A stretch of 64,000 nt of DNA, taken from NCBI GenBank assembly GCA_963691815.1, contig OY829656.1:5969048-6033047 (forward strand), given 5' to 3'. The notes under the pieces are model-generated. The model was not told the DNA's origin and made no database searches. It saw nothing but the letters and a program-made list of their open reading frames with translations. Made by a program: the position numbers and the translations under genes. Source of the stretch: Echiichthys vipera (Eukaryota; Chordata; Actinopteri; Perciformes; Trachinidae). Of this stretch, positions 24,371 through 36,404 are shown piece by piece (the stretch's first letter is position 1; every line of letters begins with the position of its first letter).

Positions 24371-25089
24371 ACTAAACTTAGGGCACGAATTGCTACACAG
24401 ATTATTAAATTTGGCAACGGATATGACGTCAGCTACTTCAATGTTAGTGAGAGGTGCGTTTGACGTGACAACCACAATAAATGCAATGTTATGAAAACAG
24501 TCAATTGTGTTAAACAATATACAGCATTAACTGTAAGGCTACTCGTAACAATTGATACATTGACTTACCTGTGAGGTGCGGTGTGTTTTTTTCTTCTTTT
24601 TTTTACAACTTTATTCGCATCTTTTCACAAACATCATAATGCAAACCTTTGTAGAAATAATTTTGAGTCTATCCAATTTATTAATAATAAATGTATTAAC
24701 TTTCTTTGTATGTATCTATATATGCGTAATTTATTGTTTTATTTTCTGCCCTTTTATTTTATTTTGTATTTAAGTACTCTCTCTTCCTATGTTTACTTAT
24801 GTTATGCCATTATAATTTAAGATTGTAATGTTCACTGAAAGTAGAAATGACGGCCTTATGTTTATATTTCTTTCTGTTTTGTGTATGATGCCGAAATGTT
24901 CTACAAATGTTTGTATTATGATATTTGTGAAAATATGCAAATATAGCCTTTCAGTTAATGCTATATTGTGTTGAGCAGCACATTGACTGCTTTCTCAACG
25001 TTGCATTTATTGTGGTTGTCACGTCAAACGCATAGTCATATCTGTAGGCGCGGGTTGCCCAATTTAATAATCTGTGCCCTCAGTTTAGT
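24371..25089. mobile_element. Fold-back element with about 130-bp inverted repeats
   Basis: About 719 bp. Arms at 24371-24510 and 24980-25089 are inverted copies: ACTAAACTTAGGGCAC versus ACTAAACTGAGGGCAC, then ACAGATTATTAAAT, and GCGTTTGACGTGACAACCAC in both. The left arm carries a roughly 10-bp insertion (GAATTGCTAC). The centre is AT-rich with no coding signal. No certain target duplication (CATGA / ACATG flanks). Confidence 0.7.
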
Positions 25090-28000
25090 ACATGTTTTTT
25101 TTTCTTGACTGACACCAGGGGGTCTCTGTAGAAACACAATGGCGGAGCATTATTAAGATTTCCACTCTGGGGCTTGGGTTCACATTTTTTACGTTTTTTA
25201 CCCGAAAAACGCAGTCGCCGTCTAAAAGAATGGCACAGCTGATAAATGATTTTGTCCTTTCAGCTGCAAGCATTGTCGTGTGAACAAAAAATATGTTTCT
25301 GATATACTACCTCTTTAAAAGTGCAACTGCAGAGTAGAGGGATACATTGAGATGGGAGCAGCACAGAGTGACAGTGACAGTGAGAAGCATGATTCAGCAG
25401 TTTCCTTCCTCATTAGAAGTCTTGTGCGTGTGCGGAGCTGTTAAAAATGTTTAGGGTGCTTCTAGAAGCCGGGGCTCCCTCTCACCTTGGTCAAGTTCAT
25501 CAGAGATGTCTGGGGATACTCCCAAAGTTAACTCACAGTGACGTCTAAAACCTTTTTGGATGGTAATGGATTCATCTTTTGTGAATCAGTTGAAATCGGT
25601 CTGATATGCTCTCAGAATACTTATTATTCTGAAACCTTGTTTTCTCTTTTCCTCCCACACAGCTCAAACTTTTTCACTGACTGCAGGTGGTGTTAGGCTG
25701 TGCATTTTTCCCTGGTTTATCTTAGCTGTTAAAACGAAGATATGTAAAAAAAACTAAACAAAAAAACGAACAAAATATTTTTAATAAACCTTTGCATTTG
25801 CTACATTTTAAGTTGCATTACCAGAGTAAGACAAAAAAGATTCATATATAATAAATATCATATGATAGAAGAAAAAGATGTCATATCAGCAGCTCCAACA
25901 GTCAGTGAAAAGAGGAAGCAGACATTTCTGAACAGATTGAGATAACTCATACTGTGGTAGGGATGGTATAAATCACTGAGTAGCCCCTAAAGACTCAAAG
26001 GCACACTAAGCTTCAGTTAAACTGCAATATACAGTATTTTTTGCGGTTCTCAGTCATGTACCTGTGTACGTACAGCCAGCACGGTCACTAGCGGTGCGGT
26101 AGTCTGCACATGGACAGTCCATTTGAACCTAACCCTGGTGGACACACCGAAGTACACAGTATAATTTCGGTTTTACAGGGTTTAATGGTCAATTCTGACT
26201 CCCCCCCCCCCCCCCTAAGCTTCCGCATCATGACGCACCTAGACCCGCCCCAGAGACCATAATAGACCAGCAGCACCTGCCAACTTCATTAGCAGGTGCA
26301 GTAGCAGCTTTACTTAAGCTCACCCCCAACAGCGGGACAGCAAGGCTGACATATAATAATACTCCTCCTTCGAGTTCTGAGTTCTTACTCATGCTACAAT
26401 GCATACCACCAACATGGCTGGCCACCGAGCAACCCTTCTGACCCAAGGGAGAAGCAACATGGGAACCATGGCAACTGTCCATGTCGTCCCTTGTTGACCA
26501 TCATAAAGCCCGTATGCTAATGAGGCCAACACGTACCAATGTCTGGATGAGGTCAATGTGATAACAGGTGTGAGGGCTATGCTGCATTATGCTGAGACGG
26601 GAAAAGAATGGTACAGGGACTTTCCTTTTGCCAGCCTAAGCACTTTGTGAACCCCAGCTCTGTGTAGTAATTGACTGACTCTTCTTAGGCATCTCCAGGA
26701 TTCTCATTAACAGCCCTTGTTAATGACTACCTGCGCTAGATGCGATCACATGAATAAAACATTCTGTTGTGAAGAAAAACCAAGGTCATATATTGAGTTT
26801 TTACAACCTGGCCTACTGCTGTCCTTTCTTCTGTAGATGTGATGGTGAAGAAGGATTCTACTTTCAAAATACTAATGATTATAAATACAAAAATGGCCAA
26901 AATACACAGAGCTACCTAGACGGCTGCAGCCCCACCTAGTGAAAAAGTAATGATATGTCACTGAAGAAATCAAAACAGACTTGGTCTATTATAAAACAAA
27001 TCACCCAAGAGGTTTGACGCACTTGTTATATATCTCTGTGGGTTGTTGAAATTTTCAGATTTGGTGGTCAGGTGGTCTGAGCAATTGGATCACACCTGTG
27101 CCTAGTACCTAGCAATCCTATTACTAACCCATCATCGTTTTGCTAGACCCAAGCATCATATATATTTAGCCTGCTGGGCCCCATTATTTATAACTCTAAG
27201 ACCACCCTACGGGTCACGTCCTCCAGTTTGGGAACCACTGAGCTAGGGGATGAAAATAAAATTAAAAACAGCATCAAGCAAATATGCATGAGATTCTATG
27301 GCGAAAATAAAAAGGCTGCACCACAGTTGTGTTGGATAACTGGATAACTGACCTTAAGTGTTTTTATCATCAAACCAGTCAACTGCCAATGCACGTGCAC
27401 TAAGTAACTACAATGTGACACTAATGGTATCAGCCCACATTTACTGTGCATGTTGGACTGCATTGATTTGGACAGTTAGGACAACGTGACCAGGATTATT
27501 TAATATCTCTGTGGGCAATTAGCCTATTACTTACAGGGTCATGGATCACCAATAGTTTGTTCTCTTGAATTTCTGTTTAAGATGTATGTGATGACCTTGT
27601 ATGAGTCAGAGAGCCCTGTGCTGAATTCCAAACTCAATATTATGAGCCTGCAAATGAGACCAATCTAACAGAATTGGATACTAAATCCCAGCCCTGAAGT
27701 TAGCATAACTTAACGGCTGTAATGTAATTTCCCATTTGGCTTGTTGTGTCTCAGTGTTTGCAGTCACCCAGCTTGGGAGCATGTTGTCGAGGATATTACA
27801 TGACTGAAGTTGCAAATTTCTCCAGTTAAATCTTCTTTTGTTTTATCGCTGGTTTCACCTTTGCAGAGGTGTCTCATTCACACCTTAACAAAGATGAGAG
27901 GGGGGTGACACTGAGGGGGAGATACGAGCCTCTTTTACACAGAGATTCCACAATACTGGTGTAAAGAAGATCTGCCACTGTGCCAGCTCTTTTTTGCACT

Positions 28001-31000
28001 GCTGCCCCATTGTGTGATTTCAGATAGCATTCCAGAAGCAAAGTATGCATGACATGTAAACACATCAACGTTGGCGTTTAGTGTGTTTGTGAATGTAGTC
28101 CCACCATTGCCGGCTATCCCTTGTACACAGATGTTGATTCTGCTCTGATACTGCTGCTGGCAGAACAACTCCACTTCCAAGGTGGAATAACTGCAACATT
28201 ACAGCCTTGAACAGGCCATGTGAAAGGGATTAAAGAGCAGTATAGGGAGATACCATCAAGGGATAGCAGCTTGTTTTCTGCAGAATGTAAATTTAAAGGA
28301 GACCAGAGACCATCTTGTGAATCGGTCACACCAGCCGCAACACCAATGCCTTCCTCTCTTTCCAGCAACCTTGATCAGACCACATCCTCATCACACATCG
28401 AACTCAACCTTCGTTTAAAACAAAGCACCAAAAACCTAGTTAGTGAACCCAGAGCTTATTAAGAGTGTTTTAAAGAAGTTGTACGTTTTAATAGTAGAAC
28501 TACTGAAGGGTTTACTTTCCTGGGTTAAGATATGAAGCCAGAGAAAAGGAAAGTTCAAATAACAAGACTCTGACTCCATCTCACAGCTGCGCAGAAGCAA
28601 AATAAAAGAACCTGTTCTGATATTGGTTCAGAGTAAAGTCAAAGAAATACTAGTGTAAATGTCAAAGGAACCATCTGGATTAGTTTATTACCAATATTAC
28701 ACAAAACATAAACCCATGTAGGTGCCTTTTGCTCATGTATGAAGGGAGCATTGTGCAAAACACAACTGAATAATCTGCCAATTTCTCTCCTTAATTATAG
28801 ACAAAGACAGCAACCGCTTCTCCGAATTGTTATTTTCATCCATCTGGAGCACCAGGCAACATTTAAATAAAATATGTATTTTAAGGCTTTGCAAGTACAT
28901 TTTCTATTTTATTTTATTCTAATGGAAGCAGTCCCATTTGCACTTTTAGCATTGATTTATAGAATTGAGATACATTTCTGTGTCATGTGGCATTGGATGA
29001 CAATATATCTAATTGATTTTTCACGTTTTGAAAGGACACAAGAAGATTTATTACCTTTGCTTTGGCCATGAAAAGCCGAGCCTCAGGGGAATACACCCAT
29101 ACATCTTTTCCGGCCGAGGTTCACCTAAAAGCTCAGGCTGGCCGCTTGCCTGTTGGTTACCACGGCAACCCCACCCCCCATCCTTTCCTAACATGCTGGA
29201 AGTTAGTGGAGGTGAGTCTATTGAATGGCCTGTGTTCTTCTGCTGTGTGTAGTATATGGGTGTGAACGAATCATGCCACATAATGTCCTCTTTTCCATAG
29301 TCCTGTTTGTCCCCAGCTTGCTGTTGCAGGTAACACACAGCAGGAGACAGTGTGACCAACTGCCCCCCACTGAGACTGATGAGCAGGACACTTCATGTTG
29401 TGTCCACTTTTCTGTCTTCCTGCGTGTCATTTTCTTTTCTTTCATGGTCTATTATCGCTTTCTTTGTCTATTATTTTCTCTGGTAGGGTGCATTTTCTCT
29501 CTCTTCTACCTCTATGTCTCCACAGCTTCAGGCCATCATAGCAAGGTGTTGAAAATAACTGGTGTCAGCAGAGGTGTCTGACTCCTAGACAACTGTGACA
29601 AGACAAACTCTTGTCAGTGTCAGAGACAACACCAAGAAAGCCTATCAAAAACTACAGACAGCAGACAGATGTGGACATACATAACTGACACATAACTGCT
29701 ATCATTCAATTTTGTAAAAACCTACAAGTTGATAAGTATGCCTAAGTTAGTTTGGAGGTACTTGGCCATAAACGTAAAGTATTGGTCATATTCGAAGTTT
29801 GACCTGATGATGGCTCGAGATGAAAAGTTAAATTCCCAATCCAGACGTGTTAAAGTATTCAAAAACTACTCTGGCATGATTAATATTTTTGTTCAACATG
29901 GTTATTCTGGATCCAGCCTCCTGGGATACGTGTTAATCTCATATTTTAGAGAAGTGCACAGACATCTCCTCCGTCAGAAGATCAATGCGAAAACACCCCC
30001 TAGTGACAAAATGTGCTACACACAAGTCACTATAGTCAATGACATTTGAGAGGACAGGAACAAGAAAAAAAACACTTTTGGGTCTTTAAGGTAAGTATGA
30101 ATTAGTCACCAGGCAAACACAATTATACCAACTTTCCTGGCAATCCATGTTGAGATATACAGTGGCTTAGCTATGATGATTGGACAATCAGTGTTTACGG
30201 GAAGGGTTTGGTAAGCGTTTTCGTGTTGTAACTACACTAGTTAAAAAATGCATTAAATACTTTTTGTACTCCCAGAAATTTGAAAGGTTGCCTGAAGTCA
30301 TATGTAGATTCAACAAATTATACTGGATGCGTCATGATGAATCACCACTAACAAATGTTTAGTTTAATAAAAACCTGAGAATTACTATTAGTCATGAATT
30401 AAAATAAAAAGATTTTTCAGTGAGCACGCTGTTGGGACTCTTTTTCCCTGATATACGGTTTTATAGACCTTTTTAGGAGGCCACTGACGACTCCCAATGC
30501 ATCACTCCTCTCCTCCTTGCTGTGAGAACAAACAGCTTGTAAACAACAATGCAAACATCACCAAATCAATTCTCTACCATCTTCGCTCCAACTTTGTGAG
30601 CGCTCAACTGCTGTCTCATGTTATTTCCCCAATGAGGAGAGGGGAAATGCAGTAATGAACAAGGCCTGAACAGATTTTCCATGAACATCTCTCTGCTCTG
30701 TCCGAGAAGCACCTAGAAGGCAGATGGCTCCTTAATGCCTCAGTTGCTCTGTAAAATAGTGCCTAATAATGAAAGCACAGAGAGACAGTGTATTTGAAAG
30801 TAATGAAGAACACTGTTATTGATCTGGTGACCTTTGCACTCTCACCTCATTGTTTAATATTGATCATCGTTGAAGTTTGCAGAGCAGTTCTGATTGCATT
30901 GTCAATAGAGACATTCAAATTCACTGTGTTCATAAAAACAAAGCATGGCAAGTGAAAAAGGTGCAATATACTGTACATGCCAATTTAAATGCTGAAAGAA

Positions 31001-31359
31001 TATAATATATATGCATTACACATGAAGCATGATTAAATTAGACAAATGACATTGCAAAGCATTCATTTATGATCCATTGAGTACTCTAAAAACATCTTGT
31101 TGGAAGTAAATATTGTATAACATAAATCTTGCAAAGGCAGCCTGATATAAAACAAAGAAGATATAAGCTTCCCCTTTCCTCCACCAATTATGTTTGTCCA
31201 AAAATCAAATATTGTTTTAATGTTCATTTTCCAGCCCACACAAGTCAGTATAGTCAGCTACTTGATAATAAATATTTATAAGTATATTTTCTATTCATTT
31301 TGCCAGCCAGTAGCCATATAATGTCACATAACTCTGGACCGTCTTTCATGTCAAGGGTC
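25090..31359. other. Mostly single-copy-looking sequence (6.3 kb)
   Basis: The longest quiet stretch. Small items: a poly-C tract (26201-26215), a worn hAT-MITE end GTTTGGGAACCACTG near 27227-27241, and a possible repeat around 27925-28210 (CCTCTTTTACACAGAGATTC). The block 30470-30860 looks compositionally constrained and may be conserved noncoding DNA. Reading frames at 28220, 29225, 29729 and 30180 show no domain or coding bias that I can see. Confidence 0.4.
26201..26215. repeat. Poly-C tract, (C)15
   Basis: Fifteen consecutive C, prone to slippage and to assembly error. Confidence 0.95.
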
Positions 31360-31513
31360 ACTGCAGTGGATTGTGGTGTATTGATTCCATTAGTCACTGT
31401 CCATCCATCTGAGATTTATAGGTTTAGATAATGAGGTCAAGACAGAGTCCGGGCGGTCATTGCTTAATGAAGAACGTCTCGCTACACACTCACCTGCTTA
31501 ATGCTATTTCAGG

Positions 31514-31957
31514 ATGTATGCATTTGTCTTCGGGTGTACATTTTGTGTCAATAAAATTCAAAATATGCAAGATGTTAAAAATTCTTTCTTCAAGATGCCC
31601 GGACGGGACCTTTCTGGCCGGATACATCCTGGATGGATGGATGGATGGGAAAAGTGGAGAGTTGTGTGCCTTGTGGCACTGGATGTGGAGGATGTTGAGG
31701 ATGTGTACATATTCACGCTCATGACAATTGGAATGCTCGCCTTAGGATGGGGAATGTTCATGCACCATACACCAGAACCTGAGAAAGATCGCCGCGGAAC
31801 AGTCCAGTGTGAGGGCAGACAACGCCACAGCTTAACATCTACGAAATCCGCGAGTATGTGGCCAGGATGCGAGCGGATGTAGCCACAACTCTGGAGGATA
31901 TGGCGAAGCTAAGCGCAGAGAAAGCTGCAGAAGAGAGGGATGATTAAAAAAAAAATA
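31514..31957 (+). pseudogene. Broken coding segment, identity unknown
   Basis: Three pieces suggest a former protein. An open frame from 31514 contains a hydrophobic stretch (YIFTLMTIGMLALGWGMFMH, about 31707-31766). A second frame overlapping it reads NLRKIAAEQSSVRADNATA and stops at a TAA near 31834. A third frame then reads NIYEIREYVARMRADVATTL followed by EDMAKLSAEKAAEERDD and a stop near 31946. The last two have heptad-like spacing, as in a short coiled coil. An A-rich run follows. I do not recognise the protein; it could be a retroposed gene copy or an element ORF. A LINE-like 3' tail follows at 32130. Confidence 0.4.
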
Positions 31958-32129
31958 CATGACAGGCAACATGAAGGGACTGTTGCTCACTCATGATGGA
32001 CTAATATGGACAGTGTGTCTGTTTGTCTGTCTAGAGCTGGACAGCAGCTCTGACTACAGCCTGCTGTTGAAACATGTTCTGTCAAAGGACACAAGAAAAA
32101 TAGTATGATGAAGAGAATGTATTCTGTGG

Positions 32130-32275
32130 GTAACAGGGGCGGGACTAGATAAGCCTTTGCTTCTCCCGCTTTCCCTTTCGGTCGTGTGGATTGTAAACTA
32201 AGATAATGTGTGATGATGATTTATCTGGCATGCTTGAAATAAACAAATAAATAAATAATAAAATAAATTAAACAA
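32130..32275 (+). repeat. LINE-like 3' tail with A-rich end
   Basis: The GGGACTAGATAAGCCTTTGC, TTCTCCCGCTTTCCCTTTC and GAAATAAACAAATAAATAAA pattern is the style of 3' untranslated end found on several fish LINE families. AATAAA signals and an AAAT-rich tail follow. Confidence 0.5.
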
Positions 32276-32877
32276 AATGTTTGCCTTTTTGTGTTTCCCC
32301 AACAAAACATCTAAAATAAATATTAGTTTGCAAATTCAGTTGTTTATATTCTTCTCATTATTTATTATTATTATATACATATGCACACAGATGTTTCTTC
32401 ACTTAAACGATAAGCAGCTTTTGAAGTATATATCTTTAATCCGGCAACATGACTATTATTGTCGGTTTTCAGGTATGGAGGCTGTAGTATGCTTGCTTGA
32501 TTGATTGTTGTTTAGTGGAAAATTATTATTGATGAATGAATTAATGAATACAGAGTTTCAAATAATACATTTGATTCAATTAATAATCAAAAAAGAACAC
32601 ACGTATGAATTAATGTGAAATGACAGAATTATCATCCACTCTGGAGTTCCTGTCAGCTCGGAGCGTTTCATTGTTTTTCAGATAATTGTTTTGGTGGTCT
32701 GGCCTGCAACTTTACCTGTGATAAACACACTGCACATTATCTGCCCGGTGATGTGGGTTGGTTTCCACTTTGGTCTGTCCAGTATAGAAACTCAAGTTTG
32801 ATTTCATGCAAACAGGCGTGTGTTTATGTACATGTATGTATAAAAAAATAGCTTCAAACGAACTACTTACTAGAACC
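32276..32877. other. No recognised feature
   Basis: AT-rich, no element or coding signal seen. Confidence 0.4.
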
Positions 32878-33125
32878 TAGAGGTCGACTGATAGTGGATT
32901 TTTAAAGGCAGATATATCTTTCAGGGGATTACCATTTCCGTTCTCCAGAGGGCTCCTGTCTCTATTACTGACTTCAGGGCCACCCCAAGAGTGGTCCTTC
33001 CCACCTCCCCTAACCTCTGGCCGTCCACCAGAGTGATCCTGCCTACGTTTCCGATCTGCAGGTTGTCCACCAGAGCAGTCTTGCCTAGGTCCTCGACCTC
33101 CTGACCCACTCGGGGTTTCCTGCTC
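32878..33125 (-). repeat. TATCGG-type fragment and 42-45-bp tandem repeat
   Basis: 32878-32920 (AGAGGTCGACTGATAGTGGA) is a worn end of a fish hAT-like repeat. About 32935-33110 holds roughly four degenerate units of 42-45 bp around GGNAGGANCACTCTGGTGGA on the minus strand. The unit length is near a multiple of three, so the translation is also periodic (NVGRITLVDGQRL / EVGRTTLGVA). Confidence 0.5.
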
Positions 33126-33163
33126 CACCTCTGTTTACCCCGCTTCTCACCTTCTCTTTCACT

Positions 33164-33658
33164 CAGGGCGTTTACATGCACATCAGTATCCCGAAAATGG
33201 ACTGATCGGATTATTGAAGTTGGAGTAACTCTTCCTCCTGTACAGTAGGTGGTGCTCCGCCAAATACAACTGGACTAAATACAGCTTTTTTTCCAGTTCA
33301 CCTTTGTCAAAATCACAAACGACCGACTTTTGGACTGAATTACGACAGAAACGGGTCTTCTTGGTAGCGATGTTACCTGCCGTTGTGACGTCCTCCCTCG
33401 GTTTAAAGGTAATGCTCTATAATTGTTTTTTGCGTTGTTTCGGCGCTGTTACTTCCTGGTTTATTCCAGGTCAAAAGCCACTGCCCCGGAGTGGGGAGCA
33501 TGCGCAGACGGGAAACCCGATAATAATCAGAGAATGCTGTTTACATGCAGGAATAATCGGGGAACTGAAGGAGTTTACATGGTGTTTATGAAACCAGGGT
33601 ATGCCCTTAACCCGAATATACTGTAGTCAGGTTTTTGTAAACTGCATGTAACACACTG
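33164..33658. mobile_element. MITE with CAGGGCGTTTACATGCA ends
   Basis: 495 bp. Left CAGGGCGTTTACATGCAC, right end reversed CAGTGTGTTACATGCAGTT. Internal repeats of the motif TTTACATG.. near 33540 and 33574 (GTTTACATGCAGGAATAATC, GAGTTTACATGGTGTTTATG) are typical of this widespread fish family. No 8-bp duplication found at these ends. A fragment is at 7300-7560. Confidence 0.7.
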
Positions 33659-33912
33659 ACTGAAGACAGCTTCACCTCCCTCCATTGTATTTCCCACCTG
33701 TGTTAGTCTGCCCCTCCCTGATTGTTTTAACCAGACTCCCATTAGCCCTGCTGTCATCTGGTACTTGTTTTAACCCTCCTTTCTTTGTTATGGGGTTGTT
33801 TTGGTATGTTTTTTTATATTTCAAAACAACAAAACAGCGCTACTTAAAGTCATGATGATGGTGCTAATGCCCTTCTTACAACACCGAATATGCTGCTATG
33901 TCTAGTTATAGG

Positions 33913-34244
33913 CTACCCTGGAAATCCAACTTGAAATTTGCTCTGCCACTGCCTCTGGGCAAACACTGTTGGAGCTCATTAACTATGTCACTAAATCCCA
34001 ACTCACCAATCAAATGGTACTATCTGTTATGGGCAACGATGACGACAGCAATGTGCTTTCGAAGTCAGCTAGATATGTCACCTTGTACATTGCTCTGATT
34101 GGTCGTAGTCGGTCGTAGTGCTATCCAATTGCTTGCAGTGTATTTTGGAATGCAAGCGTTGGTGCTACCCCTTGGGTTTGACAGGTCTGTTGCTCGTTGC
34201 CAGACCCTACATCTGGATAGATGAGGGTCTGGATTTCCAGGCTA
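33913..34244. mobile_element. hAT-type MITE with CCTGGAAATCCA ends
   Basis: 332 bp. Left CTACCCTGGAAATCCA, right end reversed TAGCCTGGAAATCCAGACCC. Flanked by GTTATAGG (33905-33912) and GTTACAGG (34245-34252), an 8-bp duplication with one mismatch. TCTGGATAGATGAGGGTCTG near the right end forms a second inner palindrome with the end. Confidence 0.78.
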
Positions 34245-34252
34245 GTTACAGG

Positions 34253-34824
34253 CTGCTGAAAATGAAAAATTATCTGTCCTGTGGAAGCACCATGTTGATG
34301 GTCAAATTTGAATCCATAGATTAAAAAAATAAAAAATAAATCTCTTTCAGATTTACTGTCTGAAGCTCTGAGCTTTGTATATACTTGTGTTCATTTTTAT
34401 CAGCTCAGCTCCAAACATTTTCAATCACAGCAGGTCATTTCTCCAGAAAGAAATATTCTTTCATATTGTTAGCAAAGCAGGTATGAGCCAAAGGTGAGAA
34501 GTAAAACAGCTTGTAGAACATTCTGTTTCTCACCGTTCAGACGAGATGAAAGCTCGACTTGTTCTGCAGGGCGTGAAATAGGGATTACTCTGAGCAGAGA
34601 GGAGAGGTGAGAAAGAGGGAGGAGAGAGACACGGAGGAAGGCTGATGTGGAGAAAACTGAGCATGCTAATGCTTCAACCATCAAATGTAGTCTTACCATG
34701 AGCTACGAGATTGTGAAATTATGGTTTATGAGTTTGTATGATATCAACCTTGTTTAAAGGATTTTTTTATCCACAATCTAATGGAGAGGTACTACATTAC
34801 CAACAAAAGTGAACATCAATGTTG
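34253..34824. other. No recognised feature
   Basis: No ORF or repeat seen apart from short GA-rich runs near 34590-34650. Confidence 0.4.
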
Positions 34825-34985
34825 AGCTCTATTCACACATGGACTCACTCTGAGATTGAACAGTCTTTGTACCAGGGAGATGGCAGGGTAAACTCTATTT
34901 GATGTTCCATCTAACTGATTTAGACATTTATGGTGGGTACTGCATAGATCATTTCAGGTTTGCGGTGCATGTGTAAAAGAGGCTT
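34825..34985. mobile_element. MITE, TTCAGGTTTGCGGTGCATGT family, copy B
   Basis: Ends AGCTCTATTCACACATGGAC and (right reversed) AGCCTCTTTTACACATGCAC. Shares about two thirds of its length with copy A at 16169-16342, but has lost the segment with CACAGCTTCGCCGGCTAATG. Confidence 0.65.
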
Positions 34986-35220
34986 CAGAGTGTGACAGGC
35001 AAACCAGTCTCTTGTAGATTATTGTCATACACATTTTATTTGCATTAACAAATATTGTGCATTTTGAGCTCAGCATAATGTAGGCCATCAGTCTTTTTAA
35101 TTAATACTGATAATTGACTGATCTTGTGCTCAGCGTGAAAGAATGTTTTGCCCACAGATAGATTTAAAGCCAAGCCAAGATGTGCTCTGATGGTGCTGGA
35201 TCCTGAATCAGTACAACTTA

Positions 35221-35738
35221 CCGTGAATTCACACCAAAAGCGATGGAGGCAATAAAAGTGTCAAGCTGGCATTAAAAATCAATGTAAATGACGCGGTGAC
35301 ACGCGATGCCGCTTCGGGCGATGCGATGAAGCGTCCATCGCCTCATCGTGTGTGTCGCTTAAAGTTGAAAAATTTGAACTTTTCAAGCGGCATCACGTGA
35401 AGCTGTGCCGTTACGGCCAATCAGCGTTGAGATTACGGTAAGTGTCATCAAATCTCTCCGTGAAACCGGGCTCACCAAAGCAGCCATTGTTGCAGTCCTT
35501 TGGGGAAACCAGACTGTTCCTGTGGATATAATGTAATGGATATAACTATGAACTGTGGGTGGCAGCACAACAACAAAGTAGGCTGAGCCGGGGGTCAGCT
35601 TCAGTTAGCTAGCCGCCTTGGCTGCTACCTGTGATAGACATGATGAAGCGATGATCAAAAATGTGACAAATATGAGCAAGTGTAACTCGCGTTACAGGCG
35701 ATTTAATCGCCTCCATCGCTTTTGGTGTGAATGCACGG
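35221..35738. mobile_element. Harbinger-type MITE with CCGTGMATTCACACC ends
   Basis: 518 bp, terminal inverted repeats of about 30 bp with one mismatch (CCGTGAATTCACACCAAAAG and CCGTGCATTCACACCAAAAG when reversed). Exact TTA duplication at 35218-35220 and 35739-35741. The interior has GATGCGATGAAGCG-like GC-rich palindromes. No ORF. Confidence 0.85.
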
Positions 35739-35804
35739 TTAGTCTAAGTGGGGGAGGGGGTTAATCCTGCACACTAAGGAGATAGATTAAAAGCACATGA
35801 GTTA

Positions 35805-36401
35805 GGGCGCACTCACACTGTCCCTCCGCACCGCGCCCCGGGCTTTAGGGTACTTGTCCCCCCTCCCCCAGCGCCCCAGGCCCGTTTGTACTCACACTGC
35901 CTGGGCCTCCTGCAAATGCTTCTTGCTGTCCATACGTCATCACGCCGTAACACGTCACACGCATTGATTGACATCATCGCGATGCGTTGCTTTGTTTACA
36001 AATCTTTCCATAGACCTCGGAGTTTTTGTGCGTCTTGTCCGACTGTTTTTGAATATTTTCATCCAACCAAATCTGCAGTAAACACTCCACCTCCGCCTCA
36101 CACCAACGTGAACCTTTCGCCGCCATTTTTGATGTTGTTAAATGTCCACGCATGGTCCCGCCTTCTTTTTTCTATGTCCGAACAGGCGCACATAAATTAC
36201 GTCAGAACCGTCGTAGGCCTCGTGCTCGTACACGCGCGCGTGCTCGTACATGTGCAAACGGGCTCTACAAAAGCCCACCTCTCTCAGGTCCGCTGTCCGC
36301 AGTTATACGCGGAGCGGGTGCACTCACACTGCTCAAACGCACTAGGCTTTAGCTGAAAAAACGGTTTTGGCCCGGTGCGGAAGGACAGTGTGAGTGCGCC
36401 C
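35805..36401 (-). mobile_element. PIF/Harbinger non-autonomous element, copy 2
   Basis: 597 bp with perfect 19-bp ends GGGCGCACTCACACTGTCC and exact TTA duplication (35802-35804, 36402-36404). Same family as 3528-4143. The perfect ends indicate it is the younger or less worn copy. It lies 66 bp from the previous Harbinger MITE. Confidence 0.9.
35974..36126 (-). pseudogene. Harbinger Myb/SANT-like first exon
   Basis: ATG at 36126 gives MAAKGSRWCEAEVECLLQIW, then DENIQKQSDKTHKNSEVYGK and a stop after KICKQSNASR (35974-35976). The Trp/LLQIW/VYGKI pattern is the first part of the Myb-like DNA-binding domain of Harbinger's second protein. Fifty codons are open; the real gene would splice or run on into a full three-helix domain. 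Compared with copy 1 it keeps one extra C (near 36040), so the frame stays open through THKNSEVYGK. Confidence 0.75.
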
Positions 36402-36404
36402 TTA

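Noticed and set aside
29729..30049. 106-codon ORF as a possible gene
   Set aside because: No motif, and codon positions look random; chance is likely at this length in 64 kb.
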